Origin: Silene latifolia
Taxonomy: Eukaryota > Streptophyta > Magnoliopsida > Caryophyllales > Caryophyllaceae
Direction: 5' to 3'
Assembly: GCF_048544455.1 (NCBI RefSeq)
Contig: NC_133526.1
Span: forward strand, 388,001 to 452,000
Length of the DNA stretch: 64,000 nucleotides
Each line of letters opens with the position of its first letter. Position 1 is the first letter of the stretch. Shown piece by piece: positions 46,901-59,059 of this stretch. The translations under genes and the position numbers were made by a program. The notes under the pieces are model-generated. The model was not told where the DNA came from and ran no database searches. It saw only the letters and a list, made by a program, of their open reading frames with translations.

Positions 46901-46999
46901 CGTTTTGAATTTTCTGACGTATAGTTATACAAAACTGTCGATTAAACGCTATGATTCCTAAGCATGTTATAGTCCGATAATCATCGGGTGTTTGTTGGG

Positions 47000-49962
47000 G
47001 ATTCAACAAATACTGGATATCTACACTTCTGCTTCCCTTATTATTTGTGTGGCCCTCTTGTTTGTTTTTGGTAGGTAGATACCTAAAATCAAAATGCATA
47101 ACATCATCTCATACAAGAATTTTGTTGGACAGAAACATATGAAGTATTGATAGGCTATCGCACACCTATGCAAAGATAATTACCCTAGACAACAAATAAA
47201 TGTAGCAATAGGGGTCAAACACAAGGAGACGGGAATTACGTTGTGAAATGCTATGGGAAGATTTCTATCAAGATCGATTTCGTTTTGTTTGTTTGTTTGT
47301 TTGGTGACTAATAAAAACTACGGTGTAAATTATATAATAAAAAGGAGTCTAAGGGAGTCGGGTCACACATGCAAAGGTAAATATTTAATTATGCTAAACT
47401 CGGTATTAAAAACATTGTCAATTGCTTAGGCTTAGAGACACCCACCTTACGGCATTAGTATCAACCATAGACCGGGTCCTAGAGAAACTTTCGTCCATGA
47501 CTAGGTCGTCCTACTACACATGCTTTGTCTAATTCGATTCCATGCCTCTCGACTTTTAGAATGAATGAACAAACTTAATCTATGAATAAGGCCTTAGACA
47601 AAGATTAAACATTATGATGCAAACATGTGATAGAAACAATTGAACAATATTATTATCAACCTAGTTTAACATGTTATATATTTGATTTTGCATGGCTCCC
47701 CTAGCCCTTAGACTAGGAAATTTAGCTACTCATATTAAAGTGTAAATTATAAACTATTTTGTAAGAAATGCTAAACATGATTGTAAGAATGATGGAAAAT
47801 AAATGGTGAAACATAAAATAAGAATAATGCTAATATGATATAACAATCGTGCTAATGATAAACTATGCGATAACTAAAGTAGAAAAGTAAAATAGTAAAC
47901 TAGAAGTAGAAATACCGTAAGGAAATGAACTTGTAAGGAAGGACAAATAACCAAATTAACTTGAATAAGAAATGCTTGAATAATAACTTGAATGTAGAAC
48001 AAAATGTTGAAAGATTAAACTAAGGAAAGCTTAACAATTTGTAAACTAATATGAAAACTATTGAGAGAATTATAATGCTTAAGGCTATGTAAAGTATATG
48101 AGACGTAAGAAAATTAGATGTCCCCTAGCTATGAAATGCCTCTCCTTTATATAGGGGAGGGGATTGAAACGTAAACGAGTTAGGAACATGCAACCCCGAT
48201 CGGGGTTGGGGGCCCCGATCGGGGTCGTGTGTTTCCAGCCCGTTTTCATTAACTCTCCTCTTAATTGTTTGGAGAATCCTGTGTGGGTGATTAATTGAGC
48301 GATTAATCACCCGGTTAAGACCTAAACTTTTGGCATCTTAGGTAGCTTGGAATCCTATCTTTTCCACTTTGACTTGGACTTTGAGTTGGGCTTGACTTTG
48401 GTTTGTTGACACAATTGCATTGCACACATTAGTCCATCAACTTCTTCATGAAAAACCCATGCAAACACTCCATGCTAGTCCAATATTGGGTCTTGTTTAG
48501 CCATTGTACTCTAGTGGGTCATCGTGTAGTATTTTAGCTCCAAAAAGCTCAAGTATCCTACAAAACATGTGGAGACAAACAAATGCACTAAAATAACAAA
48601 TATTAGCTCAAAACACTATAATAAGTGCTAAATGACATATAAAATAGAGCTAATATAGGGGATGAAAATCTATAAAATATGCACTTATCAAGTATTTTAA
48701 GAGAAAAGAAAGTACCTCCATCCAGGAATATAACCGATTGTAGAGTGGGAATAAGGATCAATACATATTCTCGTAACAACTCAAATACTTTCTGACCTTC
48801 TTGAAAACTACTCCCAAATGCCGCCTGTGAGATTGTATCCGCGGCCAAATTATGTAGATACGACCAGATTTCAATTTCTTGTGATCCGATTTTAGATGTT
48901 TTATTCTCCTATTCTTGGATCATACCATTGAAAGTCTGATAAAATGCTGGTAACATATGCTAGTAGTTCAAACAAAACATATAAACAGATTAAATCCAAT
49001 AGCTGTGCCATGGAATCGAACATGCACAAATTCTTACTTATATAAACACACAATTTATTACGAAACAAACGTAATGATTTAAAGCGATGTTAAGTTTTAT
49101 AAGTAGTTTAGGTGGTCGTACGACAAATTACAACATTAGTGATATTAACGATTGCGTACTTGTATTCTTGAGGACCCATTTACATTACTGAGAGGTTGAA
49201 TTTACAATATTTACAAGATCGAATAATTTTTATTTTTGACTAGACATGAACTATTAAACTCGATATATTTATTCTAACTTGGTATCTGATCACCTCTATA
49301 ATCTATAAACATAAATAAAAAAAATCAATAAATCGAATATTAGTCGTTTTTTATAGGAGGTTCATGAGAGGATCAAACCTTGAGTTTTTCCATATGGAAA
49401 GCAGGTTTGATTAACTTGCGATCTTAAGCCCATTTGTGACCTTCGTGCCTTGTTAGTCCTTTACTCAACTTCTTAATAGGTGGATTTTGGTATTGTTTTC
49501 TGAAAATCATACATCTTATTCAATATTTCACGTATTAATTACGGTTTTGTGAGATGTATTGTTAGAGTCGGTCCTTCCCATATAAATGAATTCTCACCTG
49601 CATTCATCGCAAATTAATGATTATAATATTAAAATCGTTACTTAAGATTTACGAGTTCATGATCCTAAAAAAATAAACATACCATATTTTTGAATGATTT
49701 TGTGGTGTAAAGGGAATATCAATTGACTATAATCATTCGAGAAACACTTCATAAGCTTAGAATTGTTTTCCTTAACCATCAAAGATATAATTTTGGTATC
49801 GCCATGAAAAACCTTATAAGTATTGCCTCAAAATCCTTGTTTTATAAGACAACGTTCGAGTCTCTTTGGCCTCAACCATGGCCAAGTTATTGTTCTCCAT
49901 AGTCATCCTACTATGAAAGTAGTAAACGTAGAAATGGCAACATTGTTTACACTTATCTCCAT
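47000..49962 (-). pseudogene. CYP72-type cytochrome P450 pseudogene
   Basis: Exon 1 (49962 to 49683) reads MEISVNNVAISTFTTF, WPWLRPKRLERCLIKQGF, YKVFHGDTK and IFPLHHKIIQKYG, the membrane anchor and N-terminal part of CYP72 enzymes. It has two in-frame stops. A second piece (49499-49379) reads PIKKLSKGLTRHEGHKWA and RKLIKPAFHMEKLK, with a stop between, and lacks its expected start. A third (48959-48716) reads MLPAFYQTFNGMIQE, IEIWSYLHNLAADTISQAAF and GSSFQEGQKVFELLRE; it has a stop where Trp is expected and a one-base loss before PGWR. A fourth piece begins at 47082 with YLPTKNKQ. The haem-binding region is not found. CYP72 enzymes hydroxylate terpenoids and related compounds at the ER. A solo LTR sits in the intron between pieces three and four. 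Confidence 0.88.
47148..48690 (-). mobile_element. Solo LTR in P450 pseudogene intron
   Basis: On the minus strand it opens TGATAAGTGCATATTTTATA and closes GCGATAGCCTATCA. A perfect 5-bp target duplication AGTAT lies at 47143-47147 and 48691-48695. Length 1543 bp. No internal retrotransposon part follows on either side, so it is a solo LTR, probably of a Ty3 (Tat/Athila-like) element judged by style. A TATA-like ATATAAAGGAG is near 48150 on the minus strand, and a CCCCGATCGGGG palindrome occurs twice at 48193-48226. Confidence 0.85.
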
Positions 49963-51439
49963 AGTTTTTGTAATATTTAGTGTAAGAAATATGGGTGTGG
50001 GTTTAAATGTCTAATGCTGATGTTTATTTATATTATACTTCGTCTGATTATATGAAGAATAAGAGAATCTCAAATGTGATTGACGTCTATATTCAAACGG
50101 TCAGTCTTTCATAAAACGGATATTACTCGTATTGAGTTTAAAACGAATCACATACTAAATAAATGGAACAAATTTGCTGTCATCTAGACATTTTACTTGT
50201 TATCTACTTGTTGCAATATTTTTACACTTAGACCATCCACAATGGGCTCTTTACCATTTCTCATGAAAATGGTGAGGAGAGGATGAGTAATTAAATTGAC
50301 TTATTTTTTATTTAAGAGATGAGGAAATCGAGGTGAAAATTGGCAAGAATTTTCGCCTGTGCGAAGATGAGCGAAAAATCAGAAGTAGGGCCTCTTGTGT
50401 CAGGCACATGCGGGTTTTTTCTTTTATTTAATTAACTTATGGAAAATGACCAACATAAGCGTCGTTTTGATGCTCTACAATTTTAAAGCACATAATAGTA
50501 GAGTTTGCACTGTCCAATGACAACATGCCACGTTGGTGGATACAAATTTTTGAACGTTTTTTAAGTTTGTCTGATATTATTATCCGTTCAACCCGTTGAA
50601 ATTAAATTCTTCGCGACTTTTCCCCCACTACTAAGTCCAAATAAAGCGTACTTCCACCATCGAATATTCTAAAAAGTGAACATTCCGAATCCGTTGATAA
50701 TGATGTGGCAATGAATCATATGTATATTCAATCGCCACAATATATTTTGTCACAGTATATATAGGTACAATATATATACAATATATATTGTCATAATCCC
50801 CTATTTACTAAATGAATAGACATCCTCACAAATTTTCCTTCCAAAAAGCGTATTTCTAAATAAGGTAGCTAATAACAATTATGTATACATTAAATAAATA
50901 AGGTAACTAATAATTATAATAATTTATTTCATTAAATTATTATTTTTTCATTAAAATAAATATTTCATCAAATTATATTTTTTTTTGACTAAACTCTAAA
51001 CTCTAATATTTTAATTAAAATATTTTAATAAAAAAATTTGTATCAAACTATGTTTTACTAAATATTTTACTGATTCTATTATTTGAGAATGACTTAATTC
51101 ATACTATGTATATAACAAAATTATAAACCGTTTTAATTATTTTCGAGACAAAAAAAATGAAAATAAAAATAAAAATTGGAATCATTAATTTTGCGGTACA
51201 AAAAAATATTATTTACAAAATTACATTCCAACATGCTACTCAATTCTTTTAATTAATTTTCAGTTTAAACTATTTATTTCTCAAAGCAAAATGCAAGGAT
51301 GGGAAAAATGAACAACTAATGAGATACCACTATTATATATCTAATTTAGTATGAATAAAAAAAACTTTATAAGCCGCTCATTTAATGCACAAAGTCTAAC
51401 CTAATTAAGTAATACAAAAATAAAAAATTATATAAATAC
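49963..51439. other. AT-rich intergenic DNA, no gene seen
   Basis: The upstream side of the P450 pseudogene. GACCATCCACAATGGGC at 50229 is like a Harbinger-type MITE end, but the partner end was not found. The rest is AT-rich and probably includes the body of the Helitron ending at 51469. Confidence 0.4.
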
Positions 51440-51469
51440 CGCACATTCATTGCGCGGGATCTAGACTAG
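51440..51469 (+). mobile_element. Helitron 3' end
   Basis: CCGCACATTCATTGCGCGGG forms a short hairpin, followed by ATCTAGACTAG and then T, the typical Helitron terminus (hairpin, CTAG, inserted before T). The 5' end was not located. Confidence 0.55.
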
Positions 51470-51699
51470 TTACAAAACAATTGACACAATTATTCGTATT
51501 TTGTCACATCTATTATGGATTTATTAGTGTTATTATATGCCACAAATATCGTTACTATTGTCGTTGTTGTCGTCGTTTTTGTTTTTGTTATTTCTTCGTT
51601 TTATTATTATAGTTATTAATAACCTAAATAAATTTTAGTACAAAATCTTATACAATACAAAGGGCATAATCAAATGAGATAGTCTTTGTAAAAAAGTAG

Positions 51700-53110
51700 T
51701 GATGCGTGCATTTTATATAGTCTTTTTGAGCCTTATTTGCACGCATTTCTATGCAATTCTCGTAGTTTTAGGCTACGAAATACCCTGAATAGTCTACTTT
51801 TGTTAGTTTGTCTTTAATTGCAGGAATGGGCCTGAAAGAAGCAGAATTGAGCCTGAAACTGCCCCTTTAGCTTTGCATTTAGGAGATGGAAGATTTGGAG
51901 CGGAAATACCTACAGTCTTGGGATGCGTGAAGTCGTCTTGGGAAGCTAAATCATACGTCCAAAGGCTGATCCAGTGGCAGTTTCCTCGATCGAGTAATTT
52001 TGCTAGCTAATTTGTTCGATCAAGAGCTTTGTGATGAGGAGAAGTCCTCGATTGAATCCCTGCTGTGTTCGATCGAGAGGTGCATATTTGGTGTCCCTCG
52101 ATCGAGTAGATTAAGTACTCGATTGATAGGTTTTGCCTGAGAGTTGTTCGATCGAGGAGTCTGGAAGTGCTCGATCGACCAATTTGTTATCTGAATGCGA
52201 GATTTTCTTGCGTGAACTTATTTATTTTATTATCTTAAGTTACGTGTTTAGGAATAAATATCTTTCCTATATAAAGTAGAGACTTAATTAGGTTTAGGGG
52301 AAGAGAAAATCTTTTAATCTTTAATCATTCTCTGCTCTTGTTGAACGTTGCTTTGCCTTTCAGTTTTCGGATCTCGAATAGTGTAATTTCTTTACTCATC
52401 CTTATTCAATATAATTCTTTCTTGCAATCCTTAATTCTCTTCTTCTTAATTGCTATGTTTGCTGTTGTTTCATTCATGATTATTGTTTTATTTATCGTCA
52501 TGCGTAGTTAATTTCTCTATTGCTGGGATTAGGGGAGCCATGATAGTAAAGCAATGATGCGATAATTAGTTTAAGAGGTTTTTAATGTGAGAATTGTTTT
52601 ATAGCAATATAACAGTAATTATTAGGTTGAATGCATGCAACCGAATTAATTAAACTGGTTAAATTCAGACCTAGATCGGAAGATTGGAATGAAGAGACCT
52701 GTTATGAACAATAGACTACCCTAATCAGAGCGGAAGCTATTTAGGAAGAATGTAGGGCGGATAGCGGACCGGAAGGACCTTTCCACTACCCTTCTCACAT
52801 CAGACCGACTGATCTTACTTTTAGCTGATTTGTGTAATATCATGGTGAACCGACATCCTGCCATCTTTCTCTCTATTTGATCTCAATCCTTTTTATTCTT
52901 GCTATTTTAATTGTTATTTCTTTTATTGCTTTTATTTCAGTTCATTAGTTAGTCAAACAGCACAAATAAAACCCCCTTTTTGTGACCGTAGACAGACTAG
53001 GTGACAAGTAGATAGTGACCGCCTCCATGTGGATACGATACCGACTTACCTCTGCTGCATTAGTTAGAGCCGGTTGGTTTATTTTTGATAGGGTTGCGAC
53101 AACCGTGTCG
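51700..53110 (+). mobile_element. Probable solo LTR (Ty3-like)
   Basis: TGATGCGTGCATTTTATATA opens the stretch. It ends near GACAACCGTGTCG, after the ATACGATACC and TTGATAGGGTTGCGAC motifs that I know from the ends of Tat/Athila-type LTRs. AGTAG occurs on both sides (51695-51699 and 53111-53115), as a 5-bp target duplication. No coding part is attached. A CTCGATCGAG motif repeats at 51985-52170. The right end lacks the usual CA, so the border is less sure. Confidence 0.55.
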
Positions 53111-53149
53111 AGTAGTATATGTTACTCTTCCGTCTATGGTATTTATACT

Positions 53150-53625
53150 CGTATCATTTAGACTTAAGACGAATCTACGCGGATATATGTTAAACCACAA
53201 TTCGTGATCCAAATTGTTCACGAGTTACCAATACGACTCTTTATTCTTACAATTTCGCCAATTCCCACCTTAAGAAATCCCCCTTTTCACACCCTTTTGC
53301 TCCAATTAACACCTTGATTATCGAGTCTAGTTCCAATTATTACATTTTCTCTTATGATGATGAGGTTGATCAAATTTCATAATTTTGAAGATAATTTGGT
53401 TAAACTCAACACCGAGTTTTGCTCGAGAAAGATGATGAACGACTTTTCCTTGCTGAATCCTCCAATGGGTTGATTTTTATAACCGCAAACGCTAGTAAAT
53501 ATTTCATTTTATGGAACCCGGCTACCCGTAAGCTAAATAAGTATGCTCCTCTAGATGAGTATTTAAACCGTTTTGACAAAGCCGTTAACTATTCCAGAAC
53601 CACTTCTCGATTTGGGTATGCCGGT
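53150..53625 (+). pseudogene. F-box (FBA-type) gene relic
   Basis: A worn coding stretch reads TNTTLYSYNFANSHLKKSPF and then SYDDEVDQIS. After a break near 53380 it continues in another frame with LFLAESSNGLIFITANASKY, FILWNPATRKLNKYAPLDEY and SRTTSRFGY. This is the middle part of plant F-box proteins with an F-box associated domain (NGL, WNPATRK and FGY motifs). The F-box itself and the end are missing. The solo LTR ends just before it, and a tandem repeat begins exactly where the FGYD motif should go on. Confidence 0.75.
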
Positions 53626-54440
53626 ATGCGATAAACCAGTATCGGGCGAAAATTGGATAATTAGGAACAAGGAATTATTAGTTGTTATTGAAGGCTGAAA
53701 TCGAATAGAGGAACTTCTGAATTGACCCCAAACACGTGGTAGAAAAAATCGGGTGAAAGAGAAACGTGACCTGGTACGACCTTCAGAACGGCTCAAATTT
53801 AAGTGTATAATACACGGTTTAGGTGATTTTAAAGGTTCTTGAAAAAAAAATGTCTGTAAATCACATGGACGGTTTATCGGGTCAGATAAAGCCTCCATAC
53901 AAATTTCGAGGAGTAATAGATGACTTTTGAGAGTGTATGTATGTTATAAACCAGCTTCGAGCGAATATTGGATAAGTAGGAATCATTGATTAATAGTTGT
54001 AATTTGAGACTGAAATCGAATAGGGTAATTGCTGAATTGACCCTAGACACGTGGTAGAATAATCGAGTGAAAAAAGAAACGAGACCTAGTACGACCTCCA
54101 GAACGGCTGAAATTGAAGTGTATAATACACGGTTTTGGAGATTTTAAGGAACCGAAACAAAAATATGTGTAAATCACACGAACGGTTTCTCGAGTCAGAT
54201 AAAGCGTCCATACAAAATTCGAAGAGCAAAAAATGATTTTAGAGGATGTCGATATGCGATAAACCAGTATCGGGCGAAAATCGGATAATTAGGAACAAAG
54301 GATTATTAGTTGTTATTTGAGGCTGAAATCGAATAGGAGAACTCCTGAAGTGACCCCAAACATGTGGTATAAAAAATCGGGTGAAAAAGAAACGTGACCT
54401 CGTACGACCTCCAAAACGGCTCAAATTGAAGTGTAACTTC
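53626..54440. repeat. 313-bp tandem repeat, 2.6 copies
   Basis: Copies begin at about 53626, 53940 and 54253; the third is cut short. Each begins GCGATAAACCAGTATCGGGC or a near version and contains ACACGTGGTAGAA and GTACGACCTCCAGAACGGCT. Copies one and three look closer to each other than to copy two. Confidence 0.85.
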
Positions 54441-54582
54441 AATTGCTTACCTTTTTTTATCTTTTTTTTTTTATCTTGAGAATATAAATTAAATTTATTA
54501 TTAACTTGCATTTTGTTTTTTTTTGCCCTTCAATAACAATGGAATAACAATGGCTTGTTGGATAAACACATTACACATCTTA

Positions 54583-54585
54583 TCT

Positions 54586-54617
<32 letters not shown>

Positions 54618-56296
54618 TGGGTTGAAACGTTGTGGATGCGCCACGTGTCCCAGACATCATTAATGACAAGTATTAACTATAGCTAATCATTTAATATGAA
54701 CATAATAAATGTAACATTAATCTTAGTAAATATTAATTATAATTTAATAAATTTTATTATAAAATTACATTAAATAATGACGTTGATTTGATTCTAAATT
54801 TATTAAAAAATATTTTGATAAAAAGTCTAAATTTTAAATAAAAATAATCATTGCGAAAAACGCTTTCAATCGAGTATAATTTTCATTATGTTACATATTT
54901 TGATATGTAGAGATGATTAAAGTGAGTATCTTACAATGTTTTACTTTTAAGTAAAAATACATTTTGAGAAAGTTATAAAACTTAGACCATTAAATTTGTT
55001 AAGAAAAATATATTTGGAATAGTCATTATATTTATTAAAAATAAAACTACTAAGATATAAGTTTTGATAGTATGAAAACGAAAAATTATATTGCGACAAA
55101 TTAAATACATATGAGATTTTGAGAGATTTAAATACTGTGATAATGAGCATGTATGTACATAGTGATCACAAGTGAGTTTGAATAAATAAAAGAAAAGTAA
55201 TTATTATTAAGTAATATAAAATTATATAGGGTTGTTTTACGTGGTATCCCGTGTTTCTTCGCATTCTACTTGGTGCCCCTATATTTTTGAAAATATAAGT
55301 GGTATCCCTAAATTAAGTAAAATGTTCTAAAAATACCCAAACTACTAAAAATCACGTTTTTAATATGTTAAATTTTGTAAAGAAAATATGTTTATAATTG
55401 AGTAGACGATGTTTATGTTAATGACATGACAAATTATTGCCAAAAAAATCAATAAAAAAATGTATAAATTAAACATTTTAAAGAGGCAGATTAGAGCATT
55501 TTAGGTATTTTAAGATGTTTTAATTATGTTTAGGGGTACCACTGGATATTCAGTTACAATTTTTTTTGTAAATATCTTCAGTTAAATATATATAAGTCAA
55601 GAATAAAACATTGATTATGACTAATTAGATATTACTTTTAGTTAAATATTTTATATGTTATCTTATAAAAATGATATTTGAGTAAGTTCAACCTATTTTA
55701 TTTATGGGTAAACTCTTAAACATCATTATATATAATTGTTAAAAAAAAAAACAAAAGGTGCAAATTTCTTATATATATATGTTTGACACATAGCACATGT
55801 AAGACACAACCAAAACATTTGAATAAGTTCAATTTGGACCCTATATGTTTGATAAATAAATGTCAAACGTTATACAGACAAAATTAAAAATTACATAAAA
55901 TTATATTCACATCATTTTGAATAAATATTTTAACTGATTTGGAACATAATGTATCGTGAAATGATATAATTTGATAGCTTAATGTTGTTGTTGCATTATT
56001 CAAATAAATTTTATTTTAATTAATATGATATTTGATCAATTACAATTTTTTTTGTAAAACATTGATCATGCGTAATTAACTACTCCGTATAACTTATTAG
56101 TTTTAATTAAAATTATATGTATTTTATTTAAAACACTAAGCGTAGGCCTAAAAAAAATAAAATTTGAGAAAAAAAATTAATTTATTTTTATTTATAGGTA
56201 AAAATGTTAAAGGTTATATATAAATTATATTATTTTTCTTCAATTATAATAATAAAATTTTAAAACAAGCCGCGCGAAACGCGAGATACTACCTAG
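54583..56296 (+). mobile_element. Helitron-like non-autonomous element
   Basis: The 5' end TCTTATATATATA stands after an A and goes on with GATGCGCCACGTGTCCCAG, a motif I know from plant Helitron ends. The 3' end is CCGCGCGAAACGCG, a small hairpin, then AGATACTACCTAG and T. The 1.7-kb inside is AT-rich and has no helicase. It contains no captured gene that I can see. Confidence 0.65.
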
Positions 56297-57259
56297 TGTA
56301 TGTAAATTGTAATAAAGTCAGCAAGTCATTTATGTCTTTCCAACATTATCAACCATGGACCGAACATTTCGGGTCCAGTCCAGTCTAAGACCGAAAGTTT
56401 AGGTCAGGTCTTTGGTCCATAAAATTTTAATCTTAGATCTTCGGTTCAATCCGATTTTGGACCAGTGCTCAATCATAAGAAGAAGGTCTAGTCTTAGACG
56501 GATGCTCAACCTAAGAAGAAGAAGAAGAATGAGAAGTGTATGGGTCCAAGTAGTGTTGATAGACTCATGTGAAGTAGCCCAATTTAATTTATTTAACTTG
56601 TGACTTCATGTAAAGCCCAATTTACACGACTCTGATGATAAATCGGGTTATGCTCAAAATACGAGTCAGATAAACACTTTTTTCTACAGATGTTTCTTGT
56701 CGTTGCTTTCTGAATCAATTTCGTCCAGATTAGAAAAAAAAAGGCGTACATTGGAAACGATTTTCAAAAAGAGACAATAAAAAACTATTCTAGAATCACT
56801 TTGAGGAATTTTGTAGATGTCGAATAGAATGGATGAAAAGTTGCCAACCTTTGTTGGACTAATGCTGTTTTGATCCAACGTAAGTACGTAACCCAAACCA
56901 AAAGCCATCGAACAGGACGAACACTACTGATCCGAAACTACTCATTTGAAATCTCGCTATAATTAAATTACAAACAAGGCCGTGGGCCTCTATTGTTTAT
57001 GAAAGCTTCGTAAGTCATCTTCTAACAGTCATGACTCCATAAAATTAACATTATCCACATTAGTAGCTGCAGACTACAGTAAATGCATTTGAGTAGTTAA
57101 CTTCCAGGCTTTCTGGGGACAAAGGGTAGACTTAACAAAACAGATAACTAAAAAACTCGAAAATATTCTACCAAGAAATAGCCATAAAACACCAAATGGA
57201 AAAGTTGTCGCTAACACACGGCCTTGGTGACGAATGAACTGAGAATATGTTGCGGTCAT
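56297..57259. other. Intergenic, no gene recognised
   Basis: A few short frames are present on both strands, none with family motifs. A GGTC/GACC-rich patch (56355-56470) suggests an old repeat of the type seen at 3383-3915. Confidence 0.4.
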
Positions 57260-57272
57260 GACTGCCCGAACT

Positions 57273-59015
57273 ACAGACGTTTTAAACAACTTCTCTCTCT
57301 AACTTTCCTCTCTCTTTTTTCCCCAAAAAAACCCTAAATCTAATTTCATACTGCTCCGCCGCATCCTCCGACCCACACCGCCCTCCCTTTTTGCCCTTTC
57401 GATCGCCGAGATGGGGCCATCCCAAGGCCTATCTCCTGGTGATCGATCGCACTTCATCGCCGGCTCCTTCCCCCGTTTAGGACCTCGACCGACGCTTTTG
57501 TGTTCTCGATTGGACCGTCCGACGATCTTGTTGGTCGTCTTCCCGGTTTGTTTTTCTCGTCCTTTCCGATATTACGATTCTCTCGTCCCGTCATTGAAAG
57601 CCTCACTTGCAACCCGTGGATGGCTCCCCTTCCCCTCGCCCCCCCCCCTCCCCTGTAGAAATCTACCTTTTGGCTTTTTGGTGTTTCGTTGAGTTGTGTC
57701 GGTGTGTCGGGTTGTGTTTTGGGTCTCACTCGGTCTTTGTGAAGGTTGACGATGAGATTTTTGTTGTTGATTTGCTTCCAACCCGAGCTTTGAAGTGTCG
57801 GTTTGTTTTATGTGTTGTCAACGTGGTGTTTTCATCCCTTCTCCCCGTCGGGTGGTTCCTTGGTCGGGTCGGGTTTGTGTTGTTGCGGTGTCCTTTATGG
57901 TTGATCTAGTTGCGGTAGGCCGATGGTCCCGGGAGTTTCGTGTGATATCGGGTTTTGTTCGGGTTGTGTTTGGTGACAAACCTTGTTCGGTTTTCGTCGG
58001 ATTGAGGTTCGATTGGTCCGTTGGTTCCGTCTTGATGGCCTGTGTTCTTGGGTGGGCTTGCTTGTTTTGTGATGAGTGTGGTATGGTGGTGTGGGCTGCT
58101 GGGTGCTTGGGCGGTGTTGTTGGTTCGGGTCGGATGCGGTGGGATCCACTTTCATTTGATGTTGAAGCCGTGTCTGTGGAGTTGTTTTCCTTTGTTGTTC
58201 ATTTTAATAAATAAATGGTGGGTTGGGGTGTCCTGTCCCCTTCCCCAAGGGATAGTTTCTACGACTAGTTTTTTGCATCGGTCCGTGTTGAGCATAGGTC
58301 TCTCTTGTCTCCGAGATGATTTTGGTTAGAGGGATGTCCAGGTGGTTTGTTTTTGTTGTACCCACTTTACTTCTCGATATTCTTGGATATGAGGTTCTTG
58401 GCAGCGGGGGCTGTGATCCAAAGTGTAGGAGTTTACCCTCCTTTGAAGTCAGATTTCAGTGGTCGGATTTCCACATTTTCTTGCTACGTCCATGTGGCGT
58501 AAGTGCACTTTGGTTTCTCTTGTTGGGTCAAGGTTCTCGTAGATTTCCGGATAACGTGTATCTCAAATGAAGGAGATGAATCTCCAAGACGCTTTATTGG
58601 GTCTTGTTGTAGGTATTTCTCTGTAGAATGCAACGACTAAGATGAGTAAGGGTACTTTTATGGGGGTTCGTTGGTTTCCGAGGAAGATTATCATAGCCAA
58701 GGAGATGAATCCCGAGACTCTTTTTTGGGCCTTGTTGCAGGTATTTCTCCGAAGCTACATCAATCAAGACTAACAAAGATGGGTGTTTTCCTATGGCCAG
58801 CGCTACTCGTCCTTTAAAGATTGTGGTGTGTTTTGAGACCGAAGTTCGTGTTCAGACTCCCGTCGTACGCCATCAACACGTTATAGATAGCCGATGCAAT
58901 TACCTTGTTGTTTTAGTTTCTGTTATTAGTAGTGCTTTGAGGTTTTATATTGTAGTTTTCGGTATGGTCCTGGAGCCGTACTCACTGTAAATGTAAACAC
59001 TTTCTTTACCGCTGT

Positions 59016-59046
<31 letters not shown>
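57273..59046 (+). mobile_element. Poly(A)-tailed retroposed sequence, no RT
   Basis: A 1.77-kb insert ends in 30 A and is flanked by GACTGCCCGAACT (57260-57272) and GATTGCCCGAACT (59047-59059), a 13-bp target duplication with one mismatch. It starts with a CT-rich leader (CTTCTCTCTCTAACTTTCC) like plant mRNA or LINE 5' ends, then goes through GC- and GT-rich DNA. Two related blocks of about 50-60 bp (about 58565-58625 and 58698-58755) repeat the theme GGAGATGAATC…CTTGTTG…AGGTATTTCTC. No reverse transcriptase or long frame is seen. It could be a non-autonomous LINE product or a retrocopy of a non-coding transcript. Confidence 0.75.
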
Positions 59047-59048
<2 letters not shown>

Positions 59049-59059
59049 TTGCCCGAACT

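Noticed and set aside
57411-58570. Several 84-139 codon frames on both strands in the retroposed sequence
   Set aside because: Overlapping frames in GC-rich DNA on both strands, no known motif and no consistent gene structure.
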